DNA from: Candidatus Omnitrophota bacterium
GTDB lineage: Bacteria; Omnitrophota; Gorgyraeia; Zapsychrales; Zapsychraceae
Reading direction: 5' to 3'
DNA: 44,242 nt
Assembly: GCA_015233115.1 (NCBI GenBank)
Contig: JADFYJ010000019.1
Location: 1-44,242 of the forward strand
The notes below the pieces were generated by a model, which ran no database searches, was not told the origin of the DNA, and saw nothing but the letters and a program-made list of their open reading frames with translations. This document shows positions 31,892 through 41,679 of this stretch, in pieces (position 1 is the first letter of the stretch; each line of letters starts with the position of its first letter). A program made the translations under genes and the position numbers.

Positions 31892-34003
31892 TCACCGAAC
31901 ATAAAAAGACACAGACGAGTTCCGCCCAAAATTATCCGCACAGGTAATTTGATACCGTCCGGGCGTCATGGGCAGAACAATCTTTTCGTAGGGCAGAGCT
32001 GTTTTGTAGAGCGCGCCATTCACAAACCAAAATAATCTCTCCGCCTCGCTTGCCACTTTAGCTTGTAAATTAATCTCACGAGCGCTACCTTGAATACCGG
32101 AAATAAAATATTCCGCTCCCCCGGCAGGTGAAACGATTTCAGGTTTCTTTGCCGGATCAATAAATGATCCGCGAGAGAAAGATTGTTTTGCCAATCCTGT
32201 CGTTTTGACCGACAGATTATCGCCGGCGACAACTATTACTGTATCCGGCTTGTCATACCAGACTAATGCCCTGTCTTCATAGATCCAGTCAAAAATCCGA
32301 GCCGCTAGCGGAGTAGCCACTTCTACACCAACTAAAACCTTTGATGACTTACCATCAAAATTCCCAAGCCAAACACCGACGGTAAACTCCGGATTATATG
32401 CAAACGTCCACGCATCACGCTGCCCATAAGATGTTCCCGTCTTAAAAGCGATCTTTGGGTTTGATTTTCCATTACTGTAAACGTTCGCCGCCTGAAAGCG
32501 GCTCGTATCCGCAAGAATATCCGTAACAACATAAGCGGCACCATCATTCAAAAGTCGTTTTCCTAATGCACCTGCATCATCTTCGATTACGGTAACTGGC
32601 TTATAAATACCCAGACGTGCCAACATCGCATATGCATTCGTTAAATCAAGCAATCGAACATCAGGCGAGCCCAATGTTAAAGAAAAGCCATACCGATCGG
32701 CGTCTGGTGAAATGGTCTTCAACCCCACGTCACGTAACAACTCATGCAAAACATGATAACCGACATCATCCAAAAGCTCGATGGCGGGAATATTCAAGGA
32801 ATCAACGAGCGCTTCACGAAGGCTTACTTTTCCCCTAAAAGTTTTATCAAAATTCCGAGGCAAGTATTCTGCATAACGCGAAGGCACGTCATCAAGGACA
32901 CTGCGGGTCGAATACCGCCCTGTTTGAAGTGCTAGAGCATAGGTGAATGGCTTCAACGTAGATCCCGGCGAACGAGGGCTTAATGCTCCATTTACCTGGC
33001 CGCCATCGGCCACTGAAGCGAAATTAGCTGAACCAACAAAGGCGCGGACCTTACCCGTTTTGTTTTCAATTACTACAATGGCCCCGTTTGTGACCCCTTG
33101 CCTGCGAAGGCGATCGACTGTTTCTTTAAGGGTTGCTTCGACAAAATCCTGCGTTCGTCCGTCGAGACTTGAACGAACAGCCTTCTCGCTTGGGTAACGA
33201 CTTTTAACATACAATGAAAAATGGGGCGCCTGCTTGGGGAATTCATAATGCCCGACAATAACCGGCTCATTTACAGCACTGGCATACGTCTTCGAATCAA
33301 TCACGCCTTGACGAACCATGCTTTGCAGAACCCTATCTCGACGGATTTTAGCGCGGTCCGGATAACGATCCGGGCGCAGACGTGACGGAGATTGTGGCAG
33401 ACCTGCGAGCAATGCCGCCTCTGCCAAGGTCAAGTCCCCCGGTTCTTTATTCAAATACCGAAGAGATGCCGCACGCACGCCATGAATATTCCCGCCGTAT
33501 GGAGCGAGCTCTAAATACATTTTTAGAATTTGTTCTTTACTGTAAAGCTGCTCCAGTTTTACCGCGTGAACCATTTCGATTATTTTATTCAAAAGGCTTC
33601 GCTTGCGGCCTTCAAGAATACGAATGGTCTGCATACTAATGGTTGAAGCTCCTGATATCTTCCGCCAATTTTTAATGTTAAGAAAGGCTGAACGAACAAC
33701 CGCCAACACATCCACCCCAGAATGTTTATAAAAATTGCGATCTTCGATGGAAAGAGTTGCCTGAATAAAACGATTATCAAGTCTCGATAACTCAATCGGA
33801 AGTTGCCAGCGGCTTTTATCGTTCAGGAAGGTATAAAGAAGCCTTCCATCTTTATCGAGAATTTCTGTCGAGTAGTGAATGTCTTTAATTGCCTGACGCG
33901 GGAAAGGAATAGCAAGAAGCACGATTCCGTAAACAGCTATCAAAGCTGCTACGACACCACCGCATGCCCACAATCCGATCTTTGCCGCCTTTAGGATTCT
34001 CAT
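31892..34003 (-). CDS. pbpC: Penicillin-binding protein 1C
   Basis: This 703-residue bifunctional peptidoglycan synthase is anchored by an N-terminal helix (about 10-32). The glycosyltransferase 51 domain has EDRNFYKHSGVD and STISMQTIR. The transpeptidase domain has SxxK S348-K351 (PGSTLKP), S402-L-N and K521-TGT. The C-terminal ~90 residues match the BiPBP_C module. Coupling to an alpha-2-macroglobulin gene upstream is the classical pbpC/yfhM arrangement. Its ATG overlaps the HNH gene stop (ATGA). Confidence 0.95.
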   Translation of the reverse strand: MRILKAAKIGLWACGGVVAALIAVYGIVLLAIPFPRQAIKDIHYSTEILDKDGRLLYTFLNDKSRWQLPIELSRLDNRFIQATLSIEDRNFYKHSGVDVLAVVRSAFLNIKNWRKISGASTISMQTIRILEGRKRSLLNKIIEMVHAVKLEQLYSKEQILKMYLELAPYGGNIHGVRAASLRYLNKEPGDLTLAEAALLAGLPQSPSRLRPDRYPDRAKIRRDRVLQSMVRQGVIDSKTYASAVNEPVIVGHYEFPKQAPHFSLYVKSRYPSEKAVRSSLDGRTQDFVEATLKETVDRLRRQGVTNGAIVVIENKTGKVRAFVGSANFASVADGGQVNGALSPRSPGSTLKPFTYALALQTGRYSTRSVLDDVPSRYAEYLPRNFDKTFRGKVSLREALVDSLNIPAIELLDDVGYHVLHELLRDVGLKTISPDADRYGFSLTLGSPDVRLLDLTNAYAMLARLGIYKPVTVIEDDAGALGKRLLNDGAAYVVTDILADTSRFQAANVYSNGKSNPKIAFKTGTSYGQRDAWTFAYNPEFTVGVWLGNFDGKSSKVLVGVEVATPLAARIFDWIYEDRALVWYDKPDTVIVVAGDNLSVKTTGLAKQSFSRGSFIDPAKKPEIVSPAGGAEYFISGIQGSAREINLQAKVASEAERLFWFVNGALYKTALPYEKIVLPMTPGRYQITCADNFGRNSSVSFYVR

Positions 34004-34314
34004 TTTTGCATCGCTTTCTTTACAATTGGAGCAACCGTATGCCTATTGATATTCCTTTTCTTGCAGTAGTCTGAGTTTAGCCAATCGAAAAGGAGTTTTG
34101 TGCCCTTGCTAGAGTTACATGCAGCACAACATCGAGCAATATTTTCAGGTGTGATGATGCTTGCGTCATTGATAATGTGTTCCCATGTCGCCAGAGACTT
34201 CCGAGAACTTCTAGCCGGAACAGCCTCGAGCAATTGAACACTACAATAAATACAAACTTTATCTCGAGCTCTAACTTCTTCTTCAAGCCATTTCGGAATA
34301 CCCCATCGATTCAT
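34000..34314 (-). CDS. HNH endonuclease-like protein
   Basis: The protein has 104 residues: CIYC, then TWEHIIND and NIARCCAACNSSKGTK, a complete HNH/zinc pattern with His in EHI and the final Asn. It lies between the macroglobulin gene (27-base gap) and pbpC (4-base overlap), so it is transcribed and probably translated with the cell-wall genes. This position is unexpected for a nuclease; it may be a selfish insertion. Confidence 0.75.
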   Translation of the reverse strand: MNRWGIPKWLEEEVRARDKVCIYCSVQLLEAVPARSSRKSLATWEHIINDASIITPENIARCCAACNSSKGTKLLFDWLNSDYCKKRNINRHTVAPIVKKAMQK

Positions 34315-34341
34315 AATATTTTCTGCCTGTTATTCTTAAAA

Positions 34342-37300
34342 TCAGTTTTCAGTGGTACTACTTTTTTTCAAGTTCTCTTCATATCCAATTTTCACTCTCC
34401 CCTGACCGCTAACACTAAAGATCGACGGATCGTACATCTCTTCAGCTTTGACCGCAGGCAGAACAAAATCGCCTTTAGTTACAGCGCGAATAATGTAACG
34501 GTAATGTTCAACATTTTTTACGCAATCAAGGAACAACACTATCCGGTCATCTCGAATATCCATATGAGCGAGATTGACCATATCATCTGTTCCCTCGTCA
34601 GTTTTTTCTGTTGTTTTAAGACGAGGATTTTCTATCTCAAACCCTGCCGGCAATAAGTCCTCGACAACAATATTGTTTAACCCAGCAGCGCCTTCAATAG
34701 CCAGATCAACGACTAACGTTTCACCCTGTTTAATTGTTTTAAGATCGACAGATTTGCCATCACGATCCAAAAGCGAACGGCGAACTTTAATGCCGCTATC
34801 CTTTTCCTGAGCCTGCTCTACTGTCGGCACGCCTTCAGATGTCCAATAGACATACGCCGTTCCTTTACCCATTACCGACACATCGAAGCTTTTTCCTTCA
34901 AGATCGATATCGGAAATTTCTAAAGGGTCGCGACTATTAAATTCAAGGACAACATCGCCTACTTTTACAGTACCGTTGAACTCAATGTTTTCTTGAGTAA
35001 AGTATTTAGCGTATTTTCCAAGAGCAATCATCGCCTGAGCATTTTCTTGCGTCGATGCCCACTGGCCATTTGTCATCGCCTTTTCAAGACGGGAAACCAA
35101 TACAGGAACCATCGGGCTTTGCGGCTCAATATCCATCGTCATTGACAAAGCAACAGCATTTTGTCGGACATACGACGACAACATCCCAGTCGTATTACGT
35201 TCAATTTTTTCTTCGGGAAAACCTTTACCGATAATTTCCTGAACGGCTTTTCTGTCACCCATAATATTCAAAGCCGCCGCTATAAAGAATCGTGTTTCGG
35301 CATTCATTGTGTCTTTCTTTTCCTGCAATCGTCTGATCCAAGATGCATTAACTCGCCCTCCTTTTGCTAAAACATAAACCGCGTATGACTTCAGCTCCGA
35401 AGGGCATTCCTCTTCTTTCTTTGACAGAAGGCTCTCAAGATAATTCAAAGCTAAAATCTTAGCGAATTGCGGAACTGGATATCCCGCCTTACTCGCTTCA
35501 ACAAGAAAGTCTGTCGCGTAAACACTCCCGAACGGGTATTCTTCTTTTTCTCCAGGCCACATCGCAAATCCACCCCAGAATGTCTGCATCGAAAGAGCAC
35601 GCTCGATCCCAGCATTCACATAGGAATTGATCGTGTCAGGGTTATATTTTTTGCTATCGATTGTCGAGGCGAGATCTCGTAGATATAAAAGCGGGAAAAC
35701 GCTCGACGTCGTTTGCTCTATACACCCATACGGATATTTAAAAAGATAATTAAGACCGCCAGACAATTTCAAGGTGGGCATACCGGAAACGATAAGCTTT
35801 GTCCGACTGGTTCCTTTCAACCATCCCGAAGGAACAGCGAATGATTTATTACTACCCGACGGAATTTCAACCACTCCGTTTACCGTCTGCCAACTTACCG
35901 GAGGACGGATAGAAATCTCCGTTGTGCTGGACGATTTTTCATTCCCTAATGTCGCAGTTATTTTTATCTCACCCTTTTGTGGTGTTGCTGGCGCCTTAAC
36001 TTTAAAATTCACAACGCCTTCTTTATTAGGTTCGATTAAGACGCTCTGCGTTTTATCACCTATTACAATAAAACCGTTTGACGGTTCGATACCGATGATA
36101 ACGTTACCTGCCTCTTTTGTCATATTGGAGACTGACACCGGCACAATAAACTCATCGTTCATTGCAAGAAATCGCGGCAAGAACGGATTAAGCACGAGAG
36201 GTTCAACAACCTTGACCTCTCCTGATTCTGACGTAAAATCGCCATCTCCAGCTCCGACAACAACCCATTTAAGCTTGCCGTTAAATTCCGGAACCGTAAA
36301 TTCGGCCTGTGCTTTTCCATAAGAATCCGTCACAAGCTGACTCTTCCATAAAGCAACGCTTGCCACTCGTTTGGCATTGACCGGATTAAAGTTTTTCGGA
36401 TTATATGCCCCGTCCCCAGATGGCGATGAATCCGATGTAGCTTTCTTCTCGTTAAATTCAGGCATTAAAAGCGCGTAGATATCACTGGTCGAAAGCCCAT
36501 CGGCTCTTTTGCCGTAAAAGAAGTCAAATGCATCCGGCGTCTTATATCCTGTCAAACGTAAGATGGCATCATCCACCAACGCCACAGAGAATTCCATCGG
36601 CTTCCCATGAACAGTCTGGATCTCAACTTTAACAGTCTCGTGAGGCCGCACACTTTCAGGAGCCTTTACCTCGACGGTGGTTTTGTGCGCGTCATTATTT
36701 ACAACAACAGGAATAAGCCCATAACCACGATGTGACGCCCACTGTTCTTCCGCCACGACAGGACGGATGACTGTAAGTGAACAATACGCATTCGGCGAAA
36801 AGTCTTTCGTGACAGGAATAAGTTCTTCCTGGGCGGAGTTGCCGACATCTACGGTCTTGCTCATAAAAACTTTATCCGTCGCACAGGTCAATAAACCTTT
36901 TCCTACAAACGGTGACTTGATTGTCAATTTAGCGGTTTCGCCTTCGGCATAAGATTTTTTATCAACAGCAAGGTCTATCCGATCCGGTCTTTCTCTTGAC
37001 CAACCATAAACCCCTGAGCCTTCCACAAAGACTTTCATCGACGCTGCGTGCGATTTATTTTGTGCTCCTTTTATGCGAACGACATAATCACCAGCCTCTT
37101 TTGGAATAAACGCAAAACTACCTGCACCATCATTTAAGGTAAGCTGCCGATGGTCAAAACAATCTTCGCGGCTTTCTGTGACCCATTGCCATTTTCCTTT
37201 CTCATCCTTTTTCACCATACTGTTCCAGATCACCTTACAAACATCCGCGCTCGCTTCAACTGCAGAAGCCTTTGTCCCATCGGGCGAAAGCGCAACATAA

Positions 37301-39219
37301 TCAAATTTCGCGTCCTGACCAACGGCTACATTGCCATCAAAATCCGACTTCAGCCCGAGATAATATGGATACACATCGACGGTTCTATCCTCATAAACGG
37401 AAGAGCCACGTCCGCCGATCTCTTCAGCTGTAATACGAATAGACATCTCAAGAGCTGACGGCGGCAACTTTAAATCACCCAGTTTGATTTCAAATGATGC
37501 GTTACCATTTTCATCAGACTTTTTAATCGCAATATATTCACGCTTAAATGAAAACGCCCGCGTATCGTCTGAAAAAGAAAATCCTTTATATTCCTTCGGC
37601 TCAAATTTCACTGCCTTAAGATTATAGGAAACATCGACATCTCTCTGCGCGGCCGGAGCTCCAAAGTTTTGTTGAACATTGACCTCGACCGGGATGGCTT
37701 CTTCCCTATTAAAACGTTTGTCTGAAATCTTCGCCGCAACCTTAAGGCTGTCGGGCATAAATTCTTCGACATTGATTTTTCCTTCTCCGATCGGCGTGTC
37801 ATTCCCCGGAACTTTGAGAAGAATTTTATATTCGCCGGTTAATGCGTAATTCGGAAAATCGATATCGACATCTGCTGTCCCAAAATTATTTAATACCGCG
37901 TTGTAATCGCGAAACTTCCTTCCATCCGGACGATTGATCTCAAAAATAACGGGAAAACTTTCCGGAGTTTTGACCCCTTGCGCCCTGACGATCGTCCTTA
38001 TGTGCGCTTTCTCCGCTGGACGGTAAACGCCCCTATCAGAATAAATGAATCCTTCATAACCAGCGCTCAAATAAGGACGCCCCTGAACGTCAAAGTCGGT
38101 TTCAGAAATCACATTGCTCCCGATCTCCAAAAAAGACAGGTCATTATCCGTGCTGACTGTGACGACAAATGGCTCGTGGTCTTTAGTGAAATCAACATCT
38201 TTAAAATGCATAAGCCCTTTTTCATCCGTTTTTCCTTCGACGATCAATTGGTTCGTTTTGGTAAAAACTTTGACTGTCGCTCCCGCAACAGGACTCGCTT
38301 CTTTAAGTGAATTCGCCCATACAAGAAGCTCTTTCGGTCCACGTTTATAGAGAATGCCGATGTCGGTTACCAAAACAATCTTGGAATCAGATCCAGCTTC
38401 ATCCGATGGGTCCTCGGCCTTGATGTAAAATAGCCCCTGATGTTTTTCCGGTAAAAGATTCTTAAAATCCAACTGGATTTCCGTCGGGATGTTGATATCT
38501 GCGCGAACCGGGATCTCTTTCTCAATAAGATCAATACCGATGTTTTCCGGCATCCAATAATCACTCGAATTATTTAAAAAATAGACGACGTTATTGTCAT
38601 AAAGATGACGAATACTCAGTTTAACCTTAGCCAGATTCGTAACCTCAAGCGGGATGATGCGACTTCCATTCAACCCAAGATACATGCCTGGAACTTTAAA
38701 CCGGATGGTCGGGTCGTAATCAGGCATAACAACATCTTGTGAAAAGCCTTCTTTAAGAACCGCGCCATCTTCAGCCTTAAGCCCTGGTAATATTTCCACA
38801 TGGTACTTTTGCCGCGGCTTGAAATCCCCCTTTATTTCCAACCCTTCATAATAATTCGCATCGACAAAATATTTTACCTCCGGTTTTATATCGACATAAC
38901 CTTTCACATCAACATTTCCCAAATTGGAATGCGTAAGTTTGACAATAATTGACACATCTGTTCCCGACGCTACTGGGTTAATTTCAGTAACAGTAAATTC
39001 ATTTGTGATAGCGTTAACAACGCCTTGAACATTGTTCGCTGTCTTCTGGAATAGATGCGTCAGCATTTCAACGCGAGCATTAATTGTTCTAAAAATACTC
39101 GAGCCTTTGGAAGCACCACCGCCTTCTAAAACATTCACGATTTTCATCAACCCGACGATATTGATCGTCGTGAACAGTAAAGTGATCCAAAACCATTTTT
39201 GCCGGTGAATGTTTTTCAT
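34342..39219 (-). CDS. Bacterial alpha-2-macroglobulin (YfhM-like)
   Basis: The protein has 1625 residues. The N-terminal anchor WFWITLLFTTINIVGLM is followed by repeated MG beta domains, an MG2-like PYLSAGYEGFIYSDRGVYRP segment, and a bait-region/ANA stretch. The thioester motif CIEQ is at 1166-1169 (YGCIEQTTS), so it can form the covalent protease trap; then the alpha/alpha toroid and receptor-like end. In E. coli the homologue works with PBP1C in periplasmic defence and wall repair. GAGGGAG precedes the start. Confidence 0.95.
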   Translation of the reverse strand: MKNIHRQKWFWITLLFTTINIVGLMKIVNVLEGGGASKGSSIFRTINARVEMLTHLFQKTANNVQGVVNAITNEFTVTEINPVASGTDVSIIVKLTHSNLGNVDVKGYVDIKPEVKYFVDANYYEGLEIKGDFKPRQKYHVEILPGLKAEDGAVLKEGFSQDVVMPDYDPTIRFKVPGMYLGLNGSRIIPLEVTNLAKVKLSIRHLYDNNVVYFLNNSSDYWMPENIGIDLIEKEIPVRADINIPTEIQLDFKNLLPEKHQGLFYIKAEDPSDEAGSDSKIVLVTDIGILYKRGPKELLVWANSLKEASPVAGATVKVFTKTNQLIVEGKTDEKGLMHFKDVDFTKDHEPFVVTVSTDNDLSFLEIGSNVISETDFDVQGRPYLSAGYEGFIYSDRGVYRPAEKAHIRTIVRAQGVKTPESFPVIFEINRPDGRKFRDYNAVLNNFGTADVDIDFPNYALTGEYKILLKVPGNDTPIGEGKINVEEFMPDSLKVAAKISDKRFNREEAIPVEVNVQQNFGAPAAQRDVDVSYNLKAVKFEPKEYKGFSFSDDTRAFSFKREYIAIKKSDENGNASFEIKLGDLKLPPSALEMSIRITAEEIGGRGSSVYEDRTVDVYPYYLGLKSDFDGNVAVGQDAKFDYVALSPDGTKASAVEASADVCKVIWNSMVKKDEKGKWQWVTESREDCFDHRQLTLNDGAGSFAFIPKEAGDYVVRIKGAQNKSHAASMKVFVEGSGVYGWSRERPDRIDLAVDKKSYAEGETAKLTIKSPFVGKGLLTCATDKVFMSKTVDVGNSAQEELIPVTKDFSPNAYCSLTVIRPVVAEEQWASHRGYGLIPVVVNNDAHKTTVEVKAPESVRPHETVKVEIQTVHGKPMEFSVALVDDAILRLTGYKTPDAFDFFYGKRADGLSTSDIYALLMPEFNEKKATSDSSPSGDGAYNPKNFNPVNAKRVASVALWKSQLVTDSYGKAQAEFTVPEFNGKLKWVVVGAGDGDFTSESGEVKVVEPLVLNPFLPRFLAMNDEFIVPVSVSNMTKEAGNVIIGIEPSNGFIVIGDKTQSVLIEPNKEGVVNFKVKAPATPQKGEIKITATLGNEKSSSTTEISIRPPVSWQTVNGVVEIPSGSNKSFAVPSGWLKGTSRTKLIVSGMPTLKLSGGLNYLFKYPYGCIEQTTSSVFPLLYLRDLASTIDSKKYNPDTINSYVNAGIERALSMQTFWGGFAMWPGEKEEYPFGSVYATDFLVEASKAGYPVPQFAKILALNYLESLLSKKEEECPSELKSYAVYVLAKGGRVNASWIRRLQEKKDTMNAETRFFIAAALNIMGDRKAVQEIIGKGFPEEKIERNTTGMLSSYVRQNAVALSMTMDIEPQSPMVPVLVSRLEKAMTNGQWASTQENAQAMIALGKYAKYFTQENIEFNGTVKVGDVVLEFNSRDPLEISDIDLEGKSFDVSVMGKGTAYVYWTSEGVPTVEQAQEKDSGIKVRRSLLDRDGKSVDLKTIKQGETLVVDLAIEGAAGLNNIVVEDLLPAGFEIENPRLKTTEKTDEGTDDMVNLAHMDIRDDRIVLFLDCVKNVEHYRYIIRAVTKGDFVLPAVKAEEMYDPSIFSVSGQGRVKIGYEENLKKSSTTEN

Positions 39220-39275
39220 TTTTCAACTCCCTCTAAAAATAAATATTAAATTTTTGCGCTTTAATAAACTTCTAC

Positions 39276-39926
39276 CTACTCCGATTGCCAAAATTTTTTC
39301 GTTTCAACATCCATGATCGTCAGACATCCCATGTGTCCAGCGCCGGTATCCATAGCCCAGACATTACAAAATTTCTTCGGCACATCTTCCCCAAACGTCG
39401 TCGTTGGCGTATGCCCAATAAAGATCTCGTCATATCCGCCGAACTTCCAATCAGGCGAAACATTGTGTAGATCCTGCGCCTGATTTAACAGCGTTCTGTC
39501 CCATAGTAACATTTGATTCGGCGTTTCCTCAACGGATCTTTCAGAATCAAATCCGCCGTGAACAAAAAGCCGGTTTTTATCTTTGTACCACAGCGGCGCT
39601 TTCGCAAATAACCGCATGTGCTCTTTTGGTAAACCCTGCCCTTTATAAGATTTGACTGTTTCCAGTCCACCGTTATCTTGCCAATCTTTACTGATTTGCC
39701 CGTAAAGATTCCACTCCATCGCCCACAGGTCATGGTTACCGAGAATATAGATTAGATTTCTGACGGTCAGTAATTCATCAACGCACTCTTTCGTATGCCA
39801 ACCGCGGTCACAAACATCACCAAGACAGATCAGGCGGTCCTTTTTTTTATCAAAGCCGCTTTTCTTGAAACACTCCAGTAACACCTTATGCGCGCCGTGA
39901 ATATCGGCAATGACGAAGGTTTTCAT
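39276..39926 (-). CDS. Serine/threonine-type metallophosphatase
   Basis: This 216-residue calcineurin-like phosphoesterase has metal ligands D8-x-H10, GDVCDRG (36-42), GNHD (63-66) and later His residues (FVHGG, GHTPT). It resembles PrpA/lambda-type protein phosphatases and ApaH-like enzymes. The gene overlaps the ADP-ribosylglycohydrolase stop by four bases and is the last of the operon. Confidence 0.9.
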   Translation of the reverse strand: MKTFVIADIHGAHKVLLECFKKSGFDKKKDRLICLGDVCDRGWHTKECVDELLTVRNLIYILGNHDLWAMEWNLYGQISKDWQDNGGLETVKSYKGQGLPKEHMRLFAKAPLWYKDKNRLFVHGGFDSERSVEETPNQMLLWDRTLLNQAQDLHNVSPDWKFGGYDEIFIGHTPTTTFGEDVPKKFCNVWAMDTGAGHMGCLTIMDVETKKFWQSE

Positions 39927-40696
39927 TCGGCCTTAAACATCTCGTAAAATTCGTTAATAATACTTTTTATATCTGTTGGCAGAAGGGCCATTGCTTTCTG
40001 AACCATATCATCTGGAATTTTTTTATAAAATGCCTGCGCGATGCCACCTGTAATCGCCCCCAACGTGTCGGTGTCTCCGCCTAAAGACACCACCTTACGA
40101 ATAGCATCTTCAAAATCCCGTGACTCAAAAAATGCAATCATTGAAACCGGTACCGTACCTTGGCATGTTTCGTCCATGCTGTGGTTGAAACGAAGGCCAT
40201 CAAACGTTCGATTTAAGTCATAAAAAAATCGCTTACTGATCTCTGTGCGAATAACATCCTTACTCTCCCCCTGTCTCCCCAACCATATGGCAAACGCCGT
40301 GGCCTGTGCACCTTTGATACCTTCCGGATGATTATGTGTACATTCCGCGCTGCGCTTAGCCTCATCGAGCACTTCCTTCTCGGAATTGAATGCAAAACCA
40401 ACCGGACTCACACGCATGGCTGAACCATTGCCAAAACTGTTATAAGGGCCCTTACGATGTCCTGAAAGCCAAGATTGAAACATTCCTCCATATCCAAGAT
40501 GTGGATATGCCTTTCCCCATTTAAGCATCGCCTTCTCATAATTACCGTCAGTCAAAATCGCTTCAGCAACTGCGATAGTCATAACCGTGTCGTCTGTAAA
40601 AAAAGCATTCGGAGGAAATAAAATAAAATCTTCCCCCATCGCTTCTCCAAATTCATAAACTGAACCAACAATATCTCCGATGATGGCGCCTAACAT
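39923..40696 (-). CDS. ADP-ribosylglycohydrolase (DraG-like)
   Basis: This 257-residue hydrolase removes ADP-ribose from targets. GDIVGS at 7-12, FTDDTVMT at 33-40 and GGDTDTLGA near 207-216 supply the two-metal acidic centre. It starts one base after the upstream stop. The coupled phosphatase suggests reversal of more than one protein or nucleic-acid modification; substrates are unknown. Confidence 0.9.
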   Translation of the reverse strand: MLGAIIGDIVGSVYEFGEAMGEDFILFPPNAFFTDDTVMTIAVAEAILTDGNYEKAMLKWGKAYPHLGYGGMFQSWLSGHRKGPYNSFGNGSAMRVSPVGFAFNSEKEVLDEAKRSAECTHNHPEGIKGAQATAFAIWLGRQGESKDVIRTEISKRFFYDLNRTFDGLRFNHSMDETCQGTVPVSMIAFFESRDFEDAIRKVVSLGGDTDTLGAITGGIAQAFYKKIPDDMVQKAMALLPTDIKSIINEFYEMFKAE

Positions 40697-40697
40697 A

Positions 40698-41402
40698 TTA
40701 CGTCTCCTTTAATGGGTTATATTCTAACTCTGTCATTTCGAATGTCCAAGCGACAGCCTCCTTGACCGTTTTCATCGTCGGAGGAACGCGCAAACAATAA
40801 AACGCACCAGTCGATGGGCATTTGACTTTAACTAAAAAAATAGGCTCTTCCTCCTGCTGCAAATTTACTGAAACAAGTTCTTGTTCGTCGTCTTTATGGA
40901 CAACTTCATGAGGCAACTGCTGCAAAAATCTTTCATATCCCAGATCCTCCAATAATATTCTGCGAATTTCAGCATTTCGAACAGTGATAATATGCTTAGC
41001 CTCGATAGCATCTAATCCCAATAAGTATTTCAAATGGTCAGGTATTTCTGTTTGTCTAAGTGAAAGCGTTTTGGAAATTAAACTACCGTCTTCGGAATAT
41101 TCTTTGCATATTCCATGAGGGAAGCCAAATCTGTATTGCCTTTGACTTTTAAGAATGCCATTTTCATACCAGTGCCTAATGATGCCGTGTAGACGTCCAC
41201 GAACATATGGTTCTTCGATCATTTTATTCCCATTTTCAAACCAAACTACACACTGCCCCTGTAAAGAGCCCTTTCGCAAAAGGTATCTAAATTTTAGACG
41301 GCCATTTGGATAATAGCTGATTGCATCGAATTCAACGGGCGATCTTTCGATATACTGAAGATCGCCATTAAACCAAGTATATTTTTGCTTAATCTCCAAC
41401 AT
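40698..41402 (-). CDS. MORN-repeat/YwqK-like protein with DUF6745-like C-terminus
   Basis: The product has 234 residues from the ATG at 41402 (GGGTGGAG in front; the longer frame to 41477 lies inside the upstream gene). The N-terminal half has MORN-type repeats (SYYPNGRLKFRY, VWFENGNKMIEE, HWYENGILKSQR, YSEDGSLISK) as in YwqK-family antitoxin-like proteins. The C-terminal PSTGAFYCLRVPPT and AVAWTFEMTELEYNPL resembles the DUF6745 end. Function unknown. Confidence 0.7.
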   Translation of the reverse strand: MLEIKQKYTWFNGDLQYIERSPVEFDAISYYPNGRLKFRYLLRKGSLQGQCVVWFENGNKMIEEPYVRGRLHGIIRHWYENGILKSQRQYRFGFPHGICKEYSEDGSLISKTLSLRQTEIPDHLKYLLGLDAIEAKHIITVRNAEIRRILLEDLGYERFLQQLPHEVVHKDDEQELVSVNLQQEEEPIFLVKVKCPSTGAFYCLRVPPTMKTVKEAVAWTFEMTELEYNPLKET

Positions 41403-41679
41403 TTCTCCACCCGTTTGGTTCATATTCTCTCTGTCGAATGACTTTGTATTGCCCAGGCTTGAATGCAATCGGCCCATGTTCTGGATGCTTTAAAATCGCA
41501 GGTCGGTCATCTGAAATACGAAAATAGAGAACATCATCCTTTTCATAAAGTTCTCCGTTATCAAGTTCATGCATATGCCCTGTTGTCTCTCCTTCTGCTA
41601 AAACTCGATGCGTCAACTTTACCGCCGCCACTGGGATTTCTTTCACTCTGATAATTAATAAATCACCTTGTCTTTTCAT
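41389..41679 (-). CDS. Hypothetical beta-rich protein
   Basis: This 96-residue protein, with KHPEHGPIAFKPGQYKVIRQREYEPNGWR at the end, resembles small proteins I associate with DUF6745 genes. Overlaps of 4 bases with the upstream gene and 14 bases with the downstream gene show a tight operon. Function unknown. Confidence 0.65.
   Translation of the reverse strand: MKRQGDLLIIRVKEIPVAAVKLTHRVLAEGETTGHMHELDNGELYEKDDVLYFRISDDRPAILKHPEHGPIAFKPGQYKVIRQREYEPNGWRNVGD

Noticed and set aside
35774-36322. 182-codon plus-strand ORF
   Set aside because: Antisense to the conserved macroglobulin gene; its frame is a shadow.
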